From the NCBI RefSeq assembly GCF_037975245.1, contig NC_092572.1, positions 30,291,989 through 30,355,988 of the forward strand: a stretch of 64,000 bases of DNA, in the 5' to 3' direction. A model generated the notes under the pieces. The model did not search any database and had not been told where the DNA came from. It saw only the letters and a list, made by a program, of their open reading frames with translations. Below, piece after piece: positions 24,901 to 34,275 of the stretch (its first letter is position 1; each line of letters opens with the position of its first letter). Made by a program: the position numbers and the translations under genes. This stretch comes from Apostichopus japonicus (taxonomy: Eukaryota > Echinodermata > Holothuroidea > Aspidochirotida > Stichopodidae).

Positions 24901-27900
24901 GTCAAGGTTGAACAGGGCATTGGAGGCGGCAACTGCCAAGACCAACAGTGAGATGTTGAGGAGAAAGCAGAGACTGGATAATCTGGCCCAGTCTGACACA
25001 GATCTACAACTTGGTACCAGAGTGTTTACCAGGAAACGTCACCAGGGTAGACACAAAATACAAGATGCCTGGGATGACATCCCACACAAAGTGATCAGCC
25101 GACCAGACCCTGATGGCCCAGTCTATGTAGTAGAACCTCTAGTTGGAGATGGGCCTATTAAAACTCTAAACCGTCGTGATCTGCTAGGTACAAAGAAACT
25201 GGTAGTCGATGTCCCTTCCCCAACTACGGTCAACCACGAGCCACCACATAGTGATTCCGGTGAAGTGAACAATGATGACAGTGGTGATGGAGAAATTGTC
25301 ATAGAATACCGTCTGAAGCCCGAAGAGAGAGCCCGGATGATAGAAGACCCTGGTGATGACAATCACGCAGACTTTGATAAGCAGGGGGATGCTAATAGCC
25401 CGGAGCCTTGTGAACAACAACCTGGTGTTAATGATGACATTGAAGTCGTACCATGCAGAAGTTCGAGACTAAATGCAGGGCAGCACCCCAACCCTCACAA
25501 CTTACCTTGTTCTGTGGCTCAAGAGGAGATAGGTTTTGCTATAGATGCAGATAGAGCAATGCTTGACAAAATATGTGAGACCCAGTTACTCATTGCACGT
25601 ATGTTGTCTAGCCGACAAAGTAAAGAATAGCTTGAAGGATTTGTATTAGCTAGGGCCGCCGAGTATTTATTTTTCGTTTGACACAAAACTGTTTTTGTGA
25701 CATGTATACTTTTGACTGATGTTTTGCCTTTCGGGCGCCTCAAAGTGGTGAGGCTGTTGTATTGATATATTTATTTTCTTTTTGTACTTTTCTGAAAACT
25801 CTGTATCCGTATTTTCCTTACTTAAATTGTTTCAAACCTGTTATTCAACCTTTTAGTAATTCCAGCTATTGTCAGGGACGACAATACTAAAGGAGGGGGT
25901 GTGTGTGACAGGCACAGAATGTTAGATTGTAAATACCGCCCTCTATTTAGTACCAAGTTGAATGTACTGATGGGATTTGGGGAACTTCAACCTCGGAAAA
26001 AAGCTAAAATCTCATTGTATTCTTACAACAACACATGTGCTAAACAAATCGTAAACATTTATCTTTAACTATTTTGCCGTATCCTGCTCTTCTAAGGGGT
26101 ACATTTTAATGAAGATGATCACCTGGTAACAAGCTGTGTATTCAGAACGACTTGATCATCTAGTTTTAAGGAGTTTGAAGAGGGGAGTTTGTTCGGGGAA
26201 CAAAGCCAAGTTCCACAATAAAGATCACAGCACCACAGATGGCGTCTTAGACTATTCTTTGTACTCCACCTGTTACACTATGTTCAAAGCCCCCAGCTGA
26301 TGCATGCTTCTCATGATGACATCACAATTCATTTTTCCTCATTGACAATTGTGGAAAAATCCCTGATAGGCTGCATTCCATCCAAAAGAGGATGGCTAAA
26401 TACACCACATCCATGAGATGGAATAGGAAGACAGATATGTAACATTTTCCTTTCCGCATGTTTTGCGCATACAATCATTTCTATGCTAAGTCCCTCATAA
26501 TTGGCACTGTGTGACCATGGATGGATAAAGGAGAGGTCATCTAACTCTCAGCATATAATCCAATTGACAGGCATTAGTTGAGAAAGAGAAGACAAAGGAA
26601 GAGCAGCTTGCATGGGAATGATTAGTGAATGTAAATTCAGTATGTTTATATGGTGTTAAGGTAAATATGCTTACTGATCATTGTCCAAATCTCGAAGACT
26701 CTCCTCCAACACTAACTTCTTGTCATCAACAGTGTCCGACTCTGATGGGGAAGGACTTGCCGGTTCATGTCATCACCAGTGTCCGACTCTGGTGGGGAAG
26801 GACTTGCCGGTTCATGTCATCACCAGTGTCCGACTCTGATGGGGAAGGACTTGCCGGTTCATGTCATCACCAGTGTCCGACTCTGATTGGGAAGGACTTG
26901 CCGGTTCATGTCATCACCAGTGTCCGACTCTGATGGGGAAGGACTTGCCGGTTCATGTCATCACCAGTGTCCGACTCTGATGGGGAAGGACTTGCCGGTT
27001 CATGTCATCACCAGTGTCCGACTCTGATGGGGAAGGACTTGCCGGTTCATGTCATCACCAGTGTCCGACTCTGATGGGGAAGGACTTGCCGGTTCATGTC
27101 ATCACCAGTGTCCGACTCTGATGGGGAAGGACTTGCCGGTTCATGTCATCACCAGTGTCCGACTCTGATGGGGAAGGACTTGCCGGTTCATGTCATCACC
27201 AGTGTCCGACTCTGATGGGGAAGGACTTGCCGGTTCATGTCATCACCAGTGTCCGACTCTGATGGGGAAGGACTTGCCGGTTCATGTCATCACCAGTGTC
27301 CGACTCTGATGGGGAAGGACATGCCGGTTCATGTCATCACCAGTGTCCGACTCTGATGGGGAAGGACTTGCCGGTTCATGTCATCACCAGTGTCCGACTC
27401 TGATGGGGAAGGACTTGCCGGTTCATGTCATCACCAGTGTCCGACTCTGATGGGGAAGGACTTGCCGGTTCATGTCATCACCAGTGTCCGACTCTGATGG
27501 GGAAGGACTTGCCGGTTCATGTCATCACCAGTGTCTGACTGTGATGGGGAAGGACTTGCCGGTTCATGTCATCACCAGTGTCCGACTCTGATGGGGAAGG
27601 ACTTGCCGGTTCATGTCATCACCAGTGTCCGACTCTGATGGGGAAGGACTTGCCGGTTCTATTAGGTTGATGTAGTCTTGGACACACCTACATGAATTAA
27701 AAAGACATGCTAACATTTGCACTATCAAATACTGAATGTTCTTACAACACTGATAAAGAATTTGTTTTTCAAATTTCACACCCTTACACAATTTTCCTGC
27801 ATGTTTCACATATGAAATGATCATTTTCAATAAGATTCAACTGTGAAATGAACAAATCATATGTGAAATGGCTATTTTCATACAAGAAATGACCTAAGCC

Positions 27901-30900
27901 TCACACAAGGAACATCATTTCACTGAGATTTACCCATTTCCAGTTTCCTATGTGGAGATTGTATTTCATATGGAAGGTAAAATTCTAATATAGGAATTCT
28001 AGTTTCATATGAGGGATGCATTCCAATGTACTCTGCCAAATTCACTGATCAGAGTATGGCATGCAGTTTGTATATTAGTGGACAAGAATATTTTTAATAG
28101 AACTGCAAAGGTATCCCTACCATCAGTATGAATATTACAGGTGAATAATATATAAGGAATCATACATTACAAGTAACCCAATGTACAGGAAGCTGCATGT
28201 ATCACAAAAATTTCTGATATTACAAGAATTTGCTAAAACTTTAACAAACCCCAACAATAATCACTATGTACTCTCTATAGGGGAGTTTTGTACTTCAAAT
28301 CGAATATAAGTACAAGAAGAAATTTCTGTACTTGTGTTAAGCTTAACAACTTGTATTGATGCAGACTCAACCATATACACATACTCTTGCCCAGAACTAA
28401 TGCAGTACTCTGATTGTACTCATCTCACCAGATCCCACATATCAGGGTTTTGAGCAAAACTTAGGCTATTCCTATTACTTGTAATGTAATATCTATGGTA
28501 AATGTCAGGCATTGCACCTTATTCCATTCGATGAGAATTTAGGTTTATATACTGGAGTACCGGTAGTCTTAAACTTTTAATGCAATAATCAACAAGGCAT
28601 GTATTAAGTACTGTTCATAACTACAAAATGACAATAACTTCATACCACCACTCCTATTTTTCCACCATGGCATGCATGGTCACTGTTGAATTTGGGCAAT
28701 AGTTAGTTCTCAACACAATATTTTCATGTCCCTTACCCTCCCATGACTACTGACTAGCTTACCTGTCAGAAACATGGAACTTGCTTTCATTCTGTATTCC
28801 CGATGTTGATGGTGTATCATTGCCAATTCTGATATGAAAGCAGGGTTATAACAGGAAAATAAGTTCAACCAGAATTCTGGACAAAAAATTCGCCCTGGAT
28901 GTTTGCTTAATTCACTAATTTGTGTAAATATGGATATGAAAGGGTGTGTACATGAAGGACTGGCCGACCACATAATGCTTTCTAGAATTTAGTACACAAT
29001 AAAATCCCAGATTGGCATAGAAAGAGTTTCAGAACTTGAATGGGTAGGGTGGGCATCAGAAGGGGCAAAGTGGGCTGTGAAGCAGTATAGCTATGGCACT
29101 TAAAGCTTAAAGTTGAGTGCTTACAGTCTTTCTCAAGGCCGATGCCCTCTCACACGACTTTACAAGTTAAGCCTGCATGTCATTGGTAACTTGTCACACC
29201 CACACACCAAAGTGTGCACAATTCAATCAATCTCTCTTGGGGACTTCCAGGGGACTTCCAATAGGGTGCAGCCACAAATGGGCAACCCAACTGTATCTAC
29301 AAGTTACCTTGCAAGTCCCCATTTATGCACTTTGGTGAATAAAAGCAATGGAGATAATGTGCCTTGCCCAAGGACACAACCGAATGATCTTGCCAGGTAT
29401 CGAACATCAATCCTTAATCACAAGTCCACTGCTTTAACCATTTTACCACAAGCCCACCCCCCCCCCACACCCCACTTACTAACTTACTGGTGAACATTTG
29501 ACTTAAAGCATACTGAGATGTATTTATTAGCTTATAGTAGGTCAAGATTCAACAGATCACAATTGAAATGCACGATTTCCTTGAAGTATTGGAGAGATAT
29601 TAATTTAAAGAAAGCTGGTCATGATTATGATAAGCAAGAAGAACATTTTCATAACAATTATAAAGAACATATTACTTACATATCAGGAGTACAAAACGGG
29701 GGTCCAGTCTGTATTTCAGATGCAGCTGGTTCTGTTTGTCTTTCATTCCCATCTCTAATTTGAAATAGAACGAAAATAACCAGAATGCTATGATCTGTGA
29801 CTTAAAAAATTATGTCATCCGTTATCTGATTGATAAGGTATACATAACCAAGTTAACTTTACCAACCAAGAAAGTCACACCAAGCAATCCTGCATGAATG
29901 TCCATCAATCTGTAGTGTTTCTGATTCATATTAAGGCATCCTTACATGCTGTCAAAGATGTTCCTATGCCATGTTCCACTAAGCCTTAAGTTGTTTACAT
30001 AGCAAAATATTTTGGATAATTGAAATAGAACTGATATTTTATTACCAAAAGAAAATAAGAGTAAGAGGTTCTCAGAACTCTTTTACTCAAGACAGTCAAG
30101 AACTTTATGCAATCTAAATTGGAACACTGTTTACCTAATAGGAAATTTTACTATTGGTCTTGTTATTCATCTCTTACATTTTTTTCTTACATTTTTTTCC
30201 TACAAGTTATTACAGATGTACAAAATATATGTTGTACAAATGAGGTAACCATTATTACAAGTTTTACAATGTTAGTCCAAATATAGTATACTTTTATCCA
30301 TAACACAACCCAGCGATGAACACATATATATTTGTCTTAACTGTTTCACCCTAGAATAATCAGTGTTAAAAAGGGAATGTACACTCTAATGCATCCAATC
30401 ATTTTGTACACTACACATTCACTACATCTCCACACTGATTAATTATACATTGCGAAGCTTTAATTGTGAACGCTAGCTGTGACAAACTGACTAACCTTTC
30501 AACAGAGCAACTTTGAGTCTCTGTTATAACCCCATGAGCGGAAGGTCTTGTGTCATCATGCTCGTCTCTGAGTAAAGTAAACATAACAGGGATGTTATGA
30601 TATACTATGTTTTTTATGATACTTCCACAGTATTTGTATTAAAACCAGATATATGCGAGATGCAGTACATCAAAACTTGGGTAAAAAGTCATTCAGAACT
30701 TGTATCACCTATAACAAACCTTGCTTATTATGTCTGTCTCCCACACTGAGTTACATGTTTCTTCAGTTTTGTTTGGGCAAAAAACATCTGGCATTGATCG
30801 CATTCAATCATCAGTTCATCTTCCTCAGTGACTTCATCAACCTTAGTATAATAAAAATGAAAGAAAAAAATTACCTTAACATATAACTAGCATGTAGTTG

Positions 30901-33900
30901 TAGTAAAACATATCAGCAACTGTAGTCCTTCTTAAATAAGCAACTACTGGGTTCATACTTGTTTATCTTAAGTTTAGCAATATAGTGTTGTCAAAAGTAT
31001 AAAGCTAAAGAAAAAGGTGGGGGAAGAAAATTGTACACAGAATAATACAGAACTGTTCAAATTGTTTTAACTATGTATCACAAACTATGAAAAAGAAAAA
31101 AGAAGCATGCCGACACTAACTATAGGCCAATACCACATATTGCTGTAGAGAAAGTGGATTCATATACCTACATTTGATTTTCCAAAAACAGTGTCTCTTG
31201 AATGGAACTACCAAAACAAGTCACCATGAAAAAAGCTAACTTAAGCCAAGAAGGTAAAGAAAGAGGGAATTCAGTAGGTAAAATATATTAATTTTCATGT
31301 GTCAGCTGAGTTCTAAAAAATCAAATAATGTAAGAAAAAAAAATGAGATGACCAAGCCCTGAAACTCATGGCTATCAATGGCAATCTCTCATATGGTAAC
31401 GCAATCATATGCTTGAAATGTGGCTTCAGAGCAACCCAGTGACAATAAAAGCAATAGTAAAACAGTAAATATGTAAATGGCTGAGCCAAATATGGTCCAT
31501 TTTTTCACCGTCATGTTTGATAGATCCAATTCAGCCTGTATTGGTCTCAAATAAATCCGAGCTTGTTTCATTACAAACTTCAGGTTTGCTGTAGTAACGA
31601 AAAATGTACACATTAAACAGCCTGTAATAAAATGTGCAAAACATCAAAAAGTAATTTTCCATCGGTCCTGTACTACATTTTCTAGATCATTTCATAACGA
31701 GATCAGCACTCAATGAAGATATACAGTAACAGGAGATACCCTGTCTTTTTAATATCTGCACTCTTGATGTCCCTCAATCAACACCTTCTACAGTAAAAAC
31801 TATGTCTTTACAGACTTATGTGCATTGAACAGTACATAGAAGTGCATCTTTATTTATTGACAAATTCAGTTGCAGAAATGGATAGTTTGACTGTATGCAG
31901 GGTTAGTGAATTTGGATACACTGCAACCTACTACATGTATAGGGTAGAAGTAATGATATGGAAATTCCCTTTCTCTGGAGAATTTCTTATTAGATGTAAC
32001 ATGAGAAAATACCATCTCCTCTACAACAGAACTTAACATGCAAATAATGTTGCTGTGCATTGCAATGGGGAAATTATGTTTTACTTGTTTTAATGTTTTC
32101 AGAAATTATCATACTTGCATGTTATTTCTAGCAGACAAACAGACCCCCCCCCCCCCAAAAAAAAATCCAAATTTGTGCTAAACTGAACAATTTAAGATGT
32201 AGTTGATATAAAGCCATCATGCTTCTTCAACTTATATGGTTACAATTAGCGTTGTAAAACAACATATTCCCAGTCTGATCATGATTATTATTCTAACTGT
32301 GCACTGTTCAATTCACTGTTTGTGTTAATATGTATGGACATAATGAACAGTCTGACAGAGAGGTGCAACTTTTCATAATTGTTGAATACCACACCTTTCT
32401 ATACATTTTATTCCAGTGAATGTTTCTTTCATATGTATTATACAGCTCACTCAAATGATCATCACTACAATCACAAGAATCAAGAAATATCTGTCCAGTG
32501 TGTGTGTTCATTGATACATTTCTAGAACACTGTGATATATTCAATCCTCACTGCAGATGAAATCTTGGAAATTTCTAATAAATTTCAATTATTTTGCCCT
32601 GTTTTTGTAAATATTATTAGCCTGATGCATACAGTAGTCAATTGGAACTTTGCCGATGTACAAAAGAGGTCGTCTTTGACAGCCAATAACTAAAAAATAT
32701 ATGTTGGAAAAAATCTGATTATTTTTTCTGGAAGAGATATAGTACCACACCCTGTTGGTACACAAAATTTCAGGAGGGTGTTTAGCCTTATTTTGAAATG
32801 AAAAATCCTCAAAGTTTTTAATAAAAAGTGTTTTTGTCTGTTTTGATGTTCCACATGTTTTGAGCCTGGGTATTGTTTCAAGGTCATTCCATTCAATACT
32901 GCGCAGATTGCAATGAGATATTGAAAAAAAATACTACTTACAAAGTACTTCTCTGCTTCTGGTTAAATTCACTTAATTCAAAGACTTTACTATATATTAA
33001 AAATGAATGTCAACTGGTACATACATGTACAGTGTGTACAGTAAATTTATGAACAGTGTGTACTTGTACAGTGTGTATTAGTGCTAGGTGTAAACATACA
33101 GTAGTACTGTTCTTGGAGAGGATGCAGCAACAGCCATTTGTGATTTGACACAGAATGACCCTATTTACACAAAATGTAGTATGAGGGAAGGGTCCTGCTT
33201 GTCACTTTAAACAGTAATATTCCCTGAAAATCACAAAATTAAAGAAATTTTAACTCATTTGATACTTACTGTAGATGGCAGAGCTAGACACATCACTGTC
33301 AGCGACAACAATCGTTTCCTCCTTTGATTAGGAGCGGGCACACTGTATGGCCGAAATAACCGCGACTGGTTTCTCTTTGAGCTACCATGTTAGAAAAAAA
33401 TGTTAATGATGAGGTTGCAATACAGGTAATTTGTAGTATTTGAAGATGACATGTACAGTATATATGTGTAACATTTGAGAATTAATACTCAATGAAGCAA
33501 GTAGACTCCCATGCAGTATTTCTGAAATGAATGATTCACAGGCTCATAAATAGCCATTGTATTACTCACAGAAAAAGTGATGAGTCAATTTAAAGAGGAA
33601 GTTAAAGTCATGGTGATACATTTCCTTTTTAACAAACATTACTTGATCAGATGGAAGTAGTCGCAGTGTGATTTCAATTTCATGAGAATGTTAACAAGGG
33701 TATCTGAGTACGAGTACATACCTTCTTTCCTGAGTACACAATTTTGCATTAGCACTATAAATTTGCTTATACAGTAACTTTCAAAAATAAAGAGTACTAG
33801 GACAAATCCATTCTCACGAGTGCAGGCAATTGTGCCACAATATGAGTAGGATCACTGCAAGTCTGTTTTATCAAATAGTGTAAACATGTCAAAACAAATA

Positions 33901-34225
33901 AACACAAAGAAAATGTTACCATCTTGACCATATGTTCCCCCATACAATACAAGTGTATATATTCCAAAAACCAAACCTTGCTGTTAAAAAGCAAGCATAT
34001 GTTTGCATTTGAAGCAAAGAAAGCTACTGCAGTACACTAGTGTCCACTGTAAAAATTGAAACAAAAAACAAAGGCCTACCAGCTCTCTCTCTCTATTGTC
34101 TCCTTCAACATTCAATGCTGAAGCTCAACATCTGCTTCTTAAGATGGCTTGTCTCCCTATCCCTTCAGCTCCCAGCCTATCAAGCTGATCAGCTGACATC
34201 AATTGAACAGCTCCTGTAGTAACCT
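15482..34225 (-). CDS. HECT-domain E3 ubiquitin ligase, G2E3-like, multi-exon gene (overall span)
   Basis: Minus-strand exons read in order give a SAM-like N-terminal motif (about 34220-34110), a basic segment, a CxxC/HxxxC segment, disordered acidic exons, and a complete-looking HECT domain. The HECT parts include VIHFFGEDAVDLGGPKREFF and VLHGGPGFPM of the N-lobe and PTSSTCGLELHLP with the catalytic cysteine of the C-lobe. HECT ligases accept ubiquitin on that cysteine and pass it to substrates; the closest remembered family is G2E3. Exons (minus): 33381-33270, 30841-30747, 30567-30496, 29754-29680, 28828-28763, 27687-26675, 19718-19494, 18739-18469, 17796-17675, about 17190-16958, 15909-15482. 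Phases agree at nearly every junction. Defects: a 47-bp minisatellite in one exon and a 1-base frameshift in another. It may be a pseudogene, a repeat allele or an assembly problem. Confidence 0.75.
16958..17190 (-). CDS. HECT N/C-lobe linker exon with an internal frameshift
   Basis: Upstream part reads VEEFQEGMNSVGGFWQMI and EDPMPFKP; downstream part, one base out of frame, reads LTSTAKELTFTSLKKLFKV and FCWEQFLQKCQ, then a GTAGGT donor. Both halves match G2E3-type HECT sequence. One extra base (or two missing) near 17100 separates them. The acceptor side (about 17190) could not be fixed by phase. Confidence 0.7.
17675..17796 (-). CDS. HECT N-lobe exon
   Basis: Phase 0 start (TAG acceptor) to CAG|GTAAGG donor: VSDWTANSGYSKIYSL and IKALVKQHVFY. 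The SDW-x(4)-GY motif is typical of G2E3-like HECT N-lobes. Phase agrees with the exon at 18469. Confidence 0.85.
18469..18739 (-). CDS. HECT N-lobe exon
   Basis: TTTTACAG acceptor to ATG|GTAC donor, 90 codons plus one base. Reads LTQQLASLSIFEGKPG, YKLAGQFIAWSVLHGGPG and DVTDIHVLCHL. The AG/A split codon joins it exactly to the previous exon (EFF-R-LLL). Confidence 0.9.
19494..19718 (-). CDS. HECT domain start exon
   Basis: TTTCCCAG acceptor, TTTAG|GTATGT donor, 75 codons' worth. It reads VDLVIRRKKVIKTASD and then the HECT hallmark HFFGEDAVDLGGPKREFF. It begins with one base that completes the codon left by the exon ending at 26675, skipping the retrotransposon-bearing intron. Confidence 0.92.
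19891..20264 (+). repeat. 5' LTR
   Basis: 374 bp, TGTGACAGG...CCTGTTACA; contains an AATAAAG polyadenylation-like signal near the 3' side. Same length as the 3' LTR. Confidence 0.95.
20268..20285 (+). promoter_or_regulatory. tRNA primer-binding site
   Basis: TGGCGTCACGGACAGGAT begins 3 bases after the 5' LTR. It is the complement of a tRNA 3' end finishing ...GTGACGCCA. From memory this fits tRNA-Ser(CGA) with one mismatch. Confidence 0.75.
20391..21365 (+). CDS. gag: Gag (capsid/nucleocapsid) of the gypsy element
   Basis: 324 residues. An N-terminal leucine/glutamate-rich heptad segment (about residues 1-40, predicted coiled coil) is followed by the capsid-like region. Near the C-terminus comes a zinc knuckle C-X2-C-X4-H-X4-C (residues 291-304, CFKCNSPDHIKRNC) for RNA binding. 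ATG at 20391 lies about 125 bases after the primer site. The TAG at 21363 directly follows the slippery heptamer at 21356, so most ribosomes should end here and a minority continue into pol. Confidence 0.93.
   Translation: MEKQLQAELAALKEALEAEKLLSAQMKAELEKQEVESTASSATDVTPEIRRMYISHDRRLERFKDRPQKPGDQTIAEWVADVRGQKASRGMTAGEQPAYILDHLAGKARKEIVGRGDAITKDAEKIFQVLLKVFGDGESLALLQQRFFSYRQREEEDLVTCSLELVDLYDRIVALDSSFSTCRESNLKGRLAESVRDEGLRRELRRINLENPKLSFFDARDQALVWYGRPTKTHPKPRNVATEELKADETSVENIVREQSRQIKAQQEQINQLLEFVTRGRQQHPPGRGLCFKCNSPDHIKRNCPEMKKMAASPASTQQPANLN
21356..21398 (+). promoter_or_regulatory. -1 programmed ribosomal frameshift signal between gag and pol
   Basis: Heptamer TTTAAAC (21356-21362) sits in the correct T_TTA_AAC register of the gag frame, immediately before the gag stop. 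Six bases later an 11-bp stem (21369-21379 with 21388-21398, one G-U pair, 8-base loop) can form. Frame change gag to pol is exactly -1, and the pol frame is open back to 21329. Confidence 0.88.
21362..25630 (+). CDS. pol: Pol polyprotein: protease, RT, RNase H, integrase
   Basis: About 1420 residues after the frameshift; no good ATG near the start, as expected for a gag-pol fusion. Order: aspartic protease DTGA (21497-21508); RT with YPLPRI, FGLCNAPATF and catalytic YLDD (22874-22885); RNase H with ETDASFHGLGAVLS (about 23370); integrase with an HHCC zinc finger (about 24195-24310). Integrase catalytic D at 24392, D at 24569 and E at 24677 give DD35E spacing. A GPY/F-like module follows (about 25015-25185), then an acidic tail. 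No chromodomain was recognised. No internal stop, so likely competent. Confidence 0.95.
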   Translation, partial: LAPPVVKSRTAGVSMLTTGSLLKKAVGKCPEVTLEVSNVPTRCLIDTGAQVSTITESFFYQNCPSEELIDISTVLQLSAAQGLDVPYVGFAELPVTALGQNFYAGFLVTRDLVGTPMAQRKAAVPGLLGSNIFEQLSELLKKSLGESYLQQLLSEGNKWAHVLALYQEKVAGSLGDEEGRICEVRIAGKEPVLLPGRTAVLVECTVKPAVSQTPYEALIEQQENLSTHLQNGVFVCPTMVKVTENGRILSQVLNLAPRDVYLQPRTPVAILRAVEDLNKPVNVSLQEQRVSETQWYDKVLPEIDFGPDITESEMKTVLGMLSMHKGVFSTSDDDVGFCDKIKHTIPLSDDTPIKVPHRRIPPHEWQEVREHLEKLLKQKVIQESSSPFASPVVLVRKKDGKLRLCVDYRALNNKTRKDAYPLPRIEEALDALKGAKYFCSLDLSHGYYQVPVAEEDVEKTAFPAGTGGLYEYLRMPFGLCNAPATFMRLMDHIFGDQNMQTLLIYLDDILVFGSTVEETTARLEMVIERLERHNLKLKPSKCQLFRKKVRYLGHVVSSEGISPDPEKIRAVKDWPLPRNEKELRGFLGLTGYYRRFVPGYAKISAPLHALVGSTQVGKKKKVKGTTLPGRTPTFYEKWESGHEEAFCSLKEKLLSSPILGYPVFTEPFILETDASFHGLGAVLSQKQGDKVVVLAYASRGLKPHEKNMENYSSMKLELLALKWAITEKFRDLLIGAEFVVWTDNNPLSYLQTSTKLGATETRWMAELSPFRFKVKYRSGKSNQNADSLSRKTQHGTEPQTVRFEQILAKRLEKAPRQTSLIPPELVQKVYDNTDQVWLREIGCKSANTRPSSTSTFPSFNQIELIRLQQSDPIFKRVWHFWNKGTEPEHHTLKQETPLVRRVARDWKKLHEANGLLYRRVILAGHETLQLCLPQALKETVLESLHDKVGHQSPEKTIQLVQKRCFWPGMVADITDHCQKCQRCSLAKAGKRVRTKMGTLTAKKPLEVLAMDFTMLEKSSSGYENVLVLTDIFTKFTQAIPTKDQRAETVAKVLVKEWFVKFGVPLRLHSDQGRNFESSVIRHLCQLYGIHKSRTTPYHPEGNAQCERCNRTLHDRLRTLSADNKRSWPSHLPELIYAYNATPHSTTGYAPHYLFFGREPTLPVDHLLGIEIGDSWVESHQSRLNRALEAATAKTNSEMLRRKQRLDNLAQSDTDLQLGTRVFTRKRHQGRHKIQDAWDDIPHKVISRPDPDGPVYVVEPLVGDGPIKTLNRRDLLGTKKLVVDVPSPTTVNHEPPHSDSGEVNNDDSGDGEIVIEYRLKPEERARMIEDPGDDNHADFDKQGDANSPEPCEQQPGVNDDIEVVPCRSSRLNAGQHPNPHNLPCSVAQEEIGFAIDADRAMLDKICETQLLIARMLSSRQSKE
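25888..25903 (+). promoter_or_regulatory. Polypurine tract
   Basis: AAAGGAGGGGG run directly before the 3' LTR; primes plus-strand synthesis in LTR elements. Confidence 0.85.
25904..26277 (+). repeat. 3' LTR
   Basis: 374 bp, matches the 5' LTR except for a C-to-A change about 110 bases in, as far as I could compare by eye. Confidence 0.95.
26675..27687 (-). CDS. HECT-gene exon disrupted by a minisatellite
   Basis: The 5' part (27687-27657) begins after a TAG acceptor with one base completing the previous codon, and reads CVQDYINLIEPASPSPSESD. The 3' part (26727-26675) reads DTVDDKKLVLEESLRDLDND to a CA|GTAAGC donor, whose phase matches the exon at 19718. Between them the EPASPSPSESDT segment is repeated as 20 DNA units of 47 bp. 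Because 47 is not a multiple of 3, the second unit is read in another frame and hits a stop. Without the extra units the exon would be an acidic, serine-rich linker before the HECT domain. Confidence 0.65.
26728..27656. repeat. 47-bp minisatellite, about 20 copies
   Basis: Head-to-tail units containing CCGACTCTGATGGGGAAGG and TTGCCGGTTCATGTCATCAC, nearly identical; single changes at about 26790, 26886, 27320 and 27537-27542. Confidence 0.97.
27700..28762 (-). other. Intron of the HECT gene
   Basis: AT-rich; nothing else recognised. Several 'catatgaaat' words recur at 27805-28010. Confidence 0.4.
28763..28828 (-). CDS. Small HECT-gene exon, disordered linker
   Basis: 66 bp, phase 1-nt start and 2-nt end. 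ATATCAG acceptor, GACAG|GTAAGC donor. Reads IGNDTPSTSGIQNESKFHVS. No domain; identified by perfect phase agreement with both neighbours. Confidence 0.6.
29107..29466 (-). mobile_element. tRNA-derived SINE, minus strand
   Basis: On the minus strand a degenerate box A (GTGGTAAAATGGTTAAAG) and box B (TGTTCGATACC) lie near 29455-29395. They are followed by TGTCCTTGGGCAAGGCAC, a word shared by many deuterostome SINEs, then a 3' body ending near 29107. The extent of the 3' end is approximate. Confidence 0.6.
29680..29754 (-). CDS. Small HECT-gene exon, disordered linker
   Basis: 75 bp, AAATTAG acceptor and GATAT|GTAAGT donor. Reads DGNERQTEPAASEIQTGPPF. Phase fits both neighbouring exons. Confidence 0.6.
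30496..30567 (-). CDS. Small HECT-gene exon, disordered linker
   Basis: 72 bp, TTTACTCAG acceptor, GAAAG|GTTAGT donor. Reads DEHDDTRPSAHGVITETQSC. Phase agrees with 29680-29754. Confidence 0.58.
30747..30841 (-). CDS. HECT-gene exon with cysteine/histidine motif
   Basis: Begins after ACTAAG in phase 0: VDEVTEEDELMIECDQCQMF then AQTKLKKHVTQ. If the frame runs on past the proposed CA|GTGTGG donor it gives a CxxC...HxxxC finger (HVTQCG) but soon stops. Two readings are possible: an exon with a split finger, or one ending in a stop. Confidence 0.5.
30900..33269 (-). other. Intronic sequence, no exon recognised
   Basis: AT-rich; includes a C-run followed by an A-run (32144-32165) and three close copies of an 'acagtgtgta' word (33030-33080). 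Confidence 0.4.
33270..33381 (-). CDS. HECT-gene exon, basic segment
   Basis: 112 bp. Acceptor GGTAG, donor CTACA|GTAAGT. Reads SKRNQSRLFRPYSVPAPNQR then RKRLL. Proline/arginine-rich basic stretch, possible nuclear localisation signal. Phase 0 end fits the exon at 30841. Confidence 0.55.
34110..34225 (-). CDS. SAM-like 5' exon of the HECT gene
   Basis: After a TTGCAACAG acceptor the frame reads VQLMSADQLDRLGAEGIGR and QAILRSRC before TGA. The L-x-x-LG-x(3)-IG-R-x-x-L pattern is that of SAM-like modules placed at the start of many invertebrate HECT and mobile-element proteins. Donor not settled (a GTTGAG lies near 34126). Phase to the 33381 exon does not fit directly, so an exon between them may be missing. 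Confidence 0.45.
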
Positions 34226-34275
34226 GTTGCAATATATACATAAGGAATAATTAGCAATAAATCTTTTATGTTCTG

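Larger units (their letters stand above)
19891..26277 (+). mobile_element. Complete Ty3/gypsy LTR retrotransposon
   Basis: Two 374-bp LTRs (TG...CA) differ at about one position. CTAT flanks both sides (19887-19890 and 26278-26281), a 4-bp target duplication. A tRNA primer site follows the 5' LTR, and a purine tract precedes the 3' LTR. gag and pol are full length with all catalytic motifs. No envelope-like gene. The near-identity of the LTRs implies a recent insertion. It lies in an intron of the HECT gene in the opposite orientation. Confidence 0.95.
19719..26674 (-). other. Intron of the HECT gene enlarged by a retrotransposon
   Basis: Donor GTAAGC at 26674-26673 side, acceptor TTATTTCCCAG at 19719. 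Of its ~6.96 kb, 6.39 kb is the gypsy element on the opposite strand. Outside the element (19719-19886 and 26282-26674) nothing else is seen. Confidence 0.75.

Noticed and set aside
19891-26277. Endogenous retrovirus with envelope
   Set aside because: Only gag and pol are present; the 270 bases between pol and the 3' LTR hold no further gene, so it is a gypsy-type retrotransposon.
26625-26933. Plus-strand open frame of 102 codons over the 47-bp repeat
   Set aside because: By-product of the minisatellite; the minus-strand reading fits flanking exons and splice phases.
31389-31613. Minus-strand open frame with a hydrophobic segment
   Set aside because: Lies in the HECT-gene intron, lacks a fitting phase and any recognisable family.
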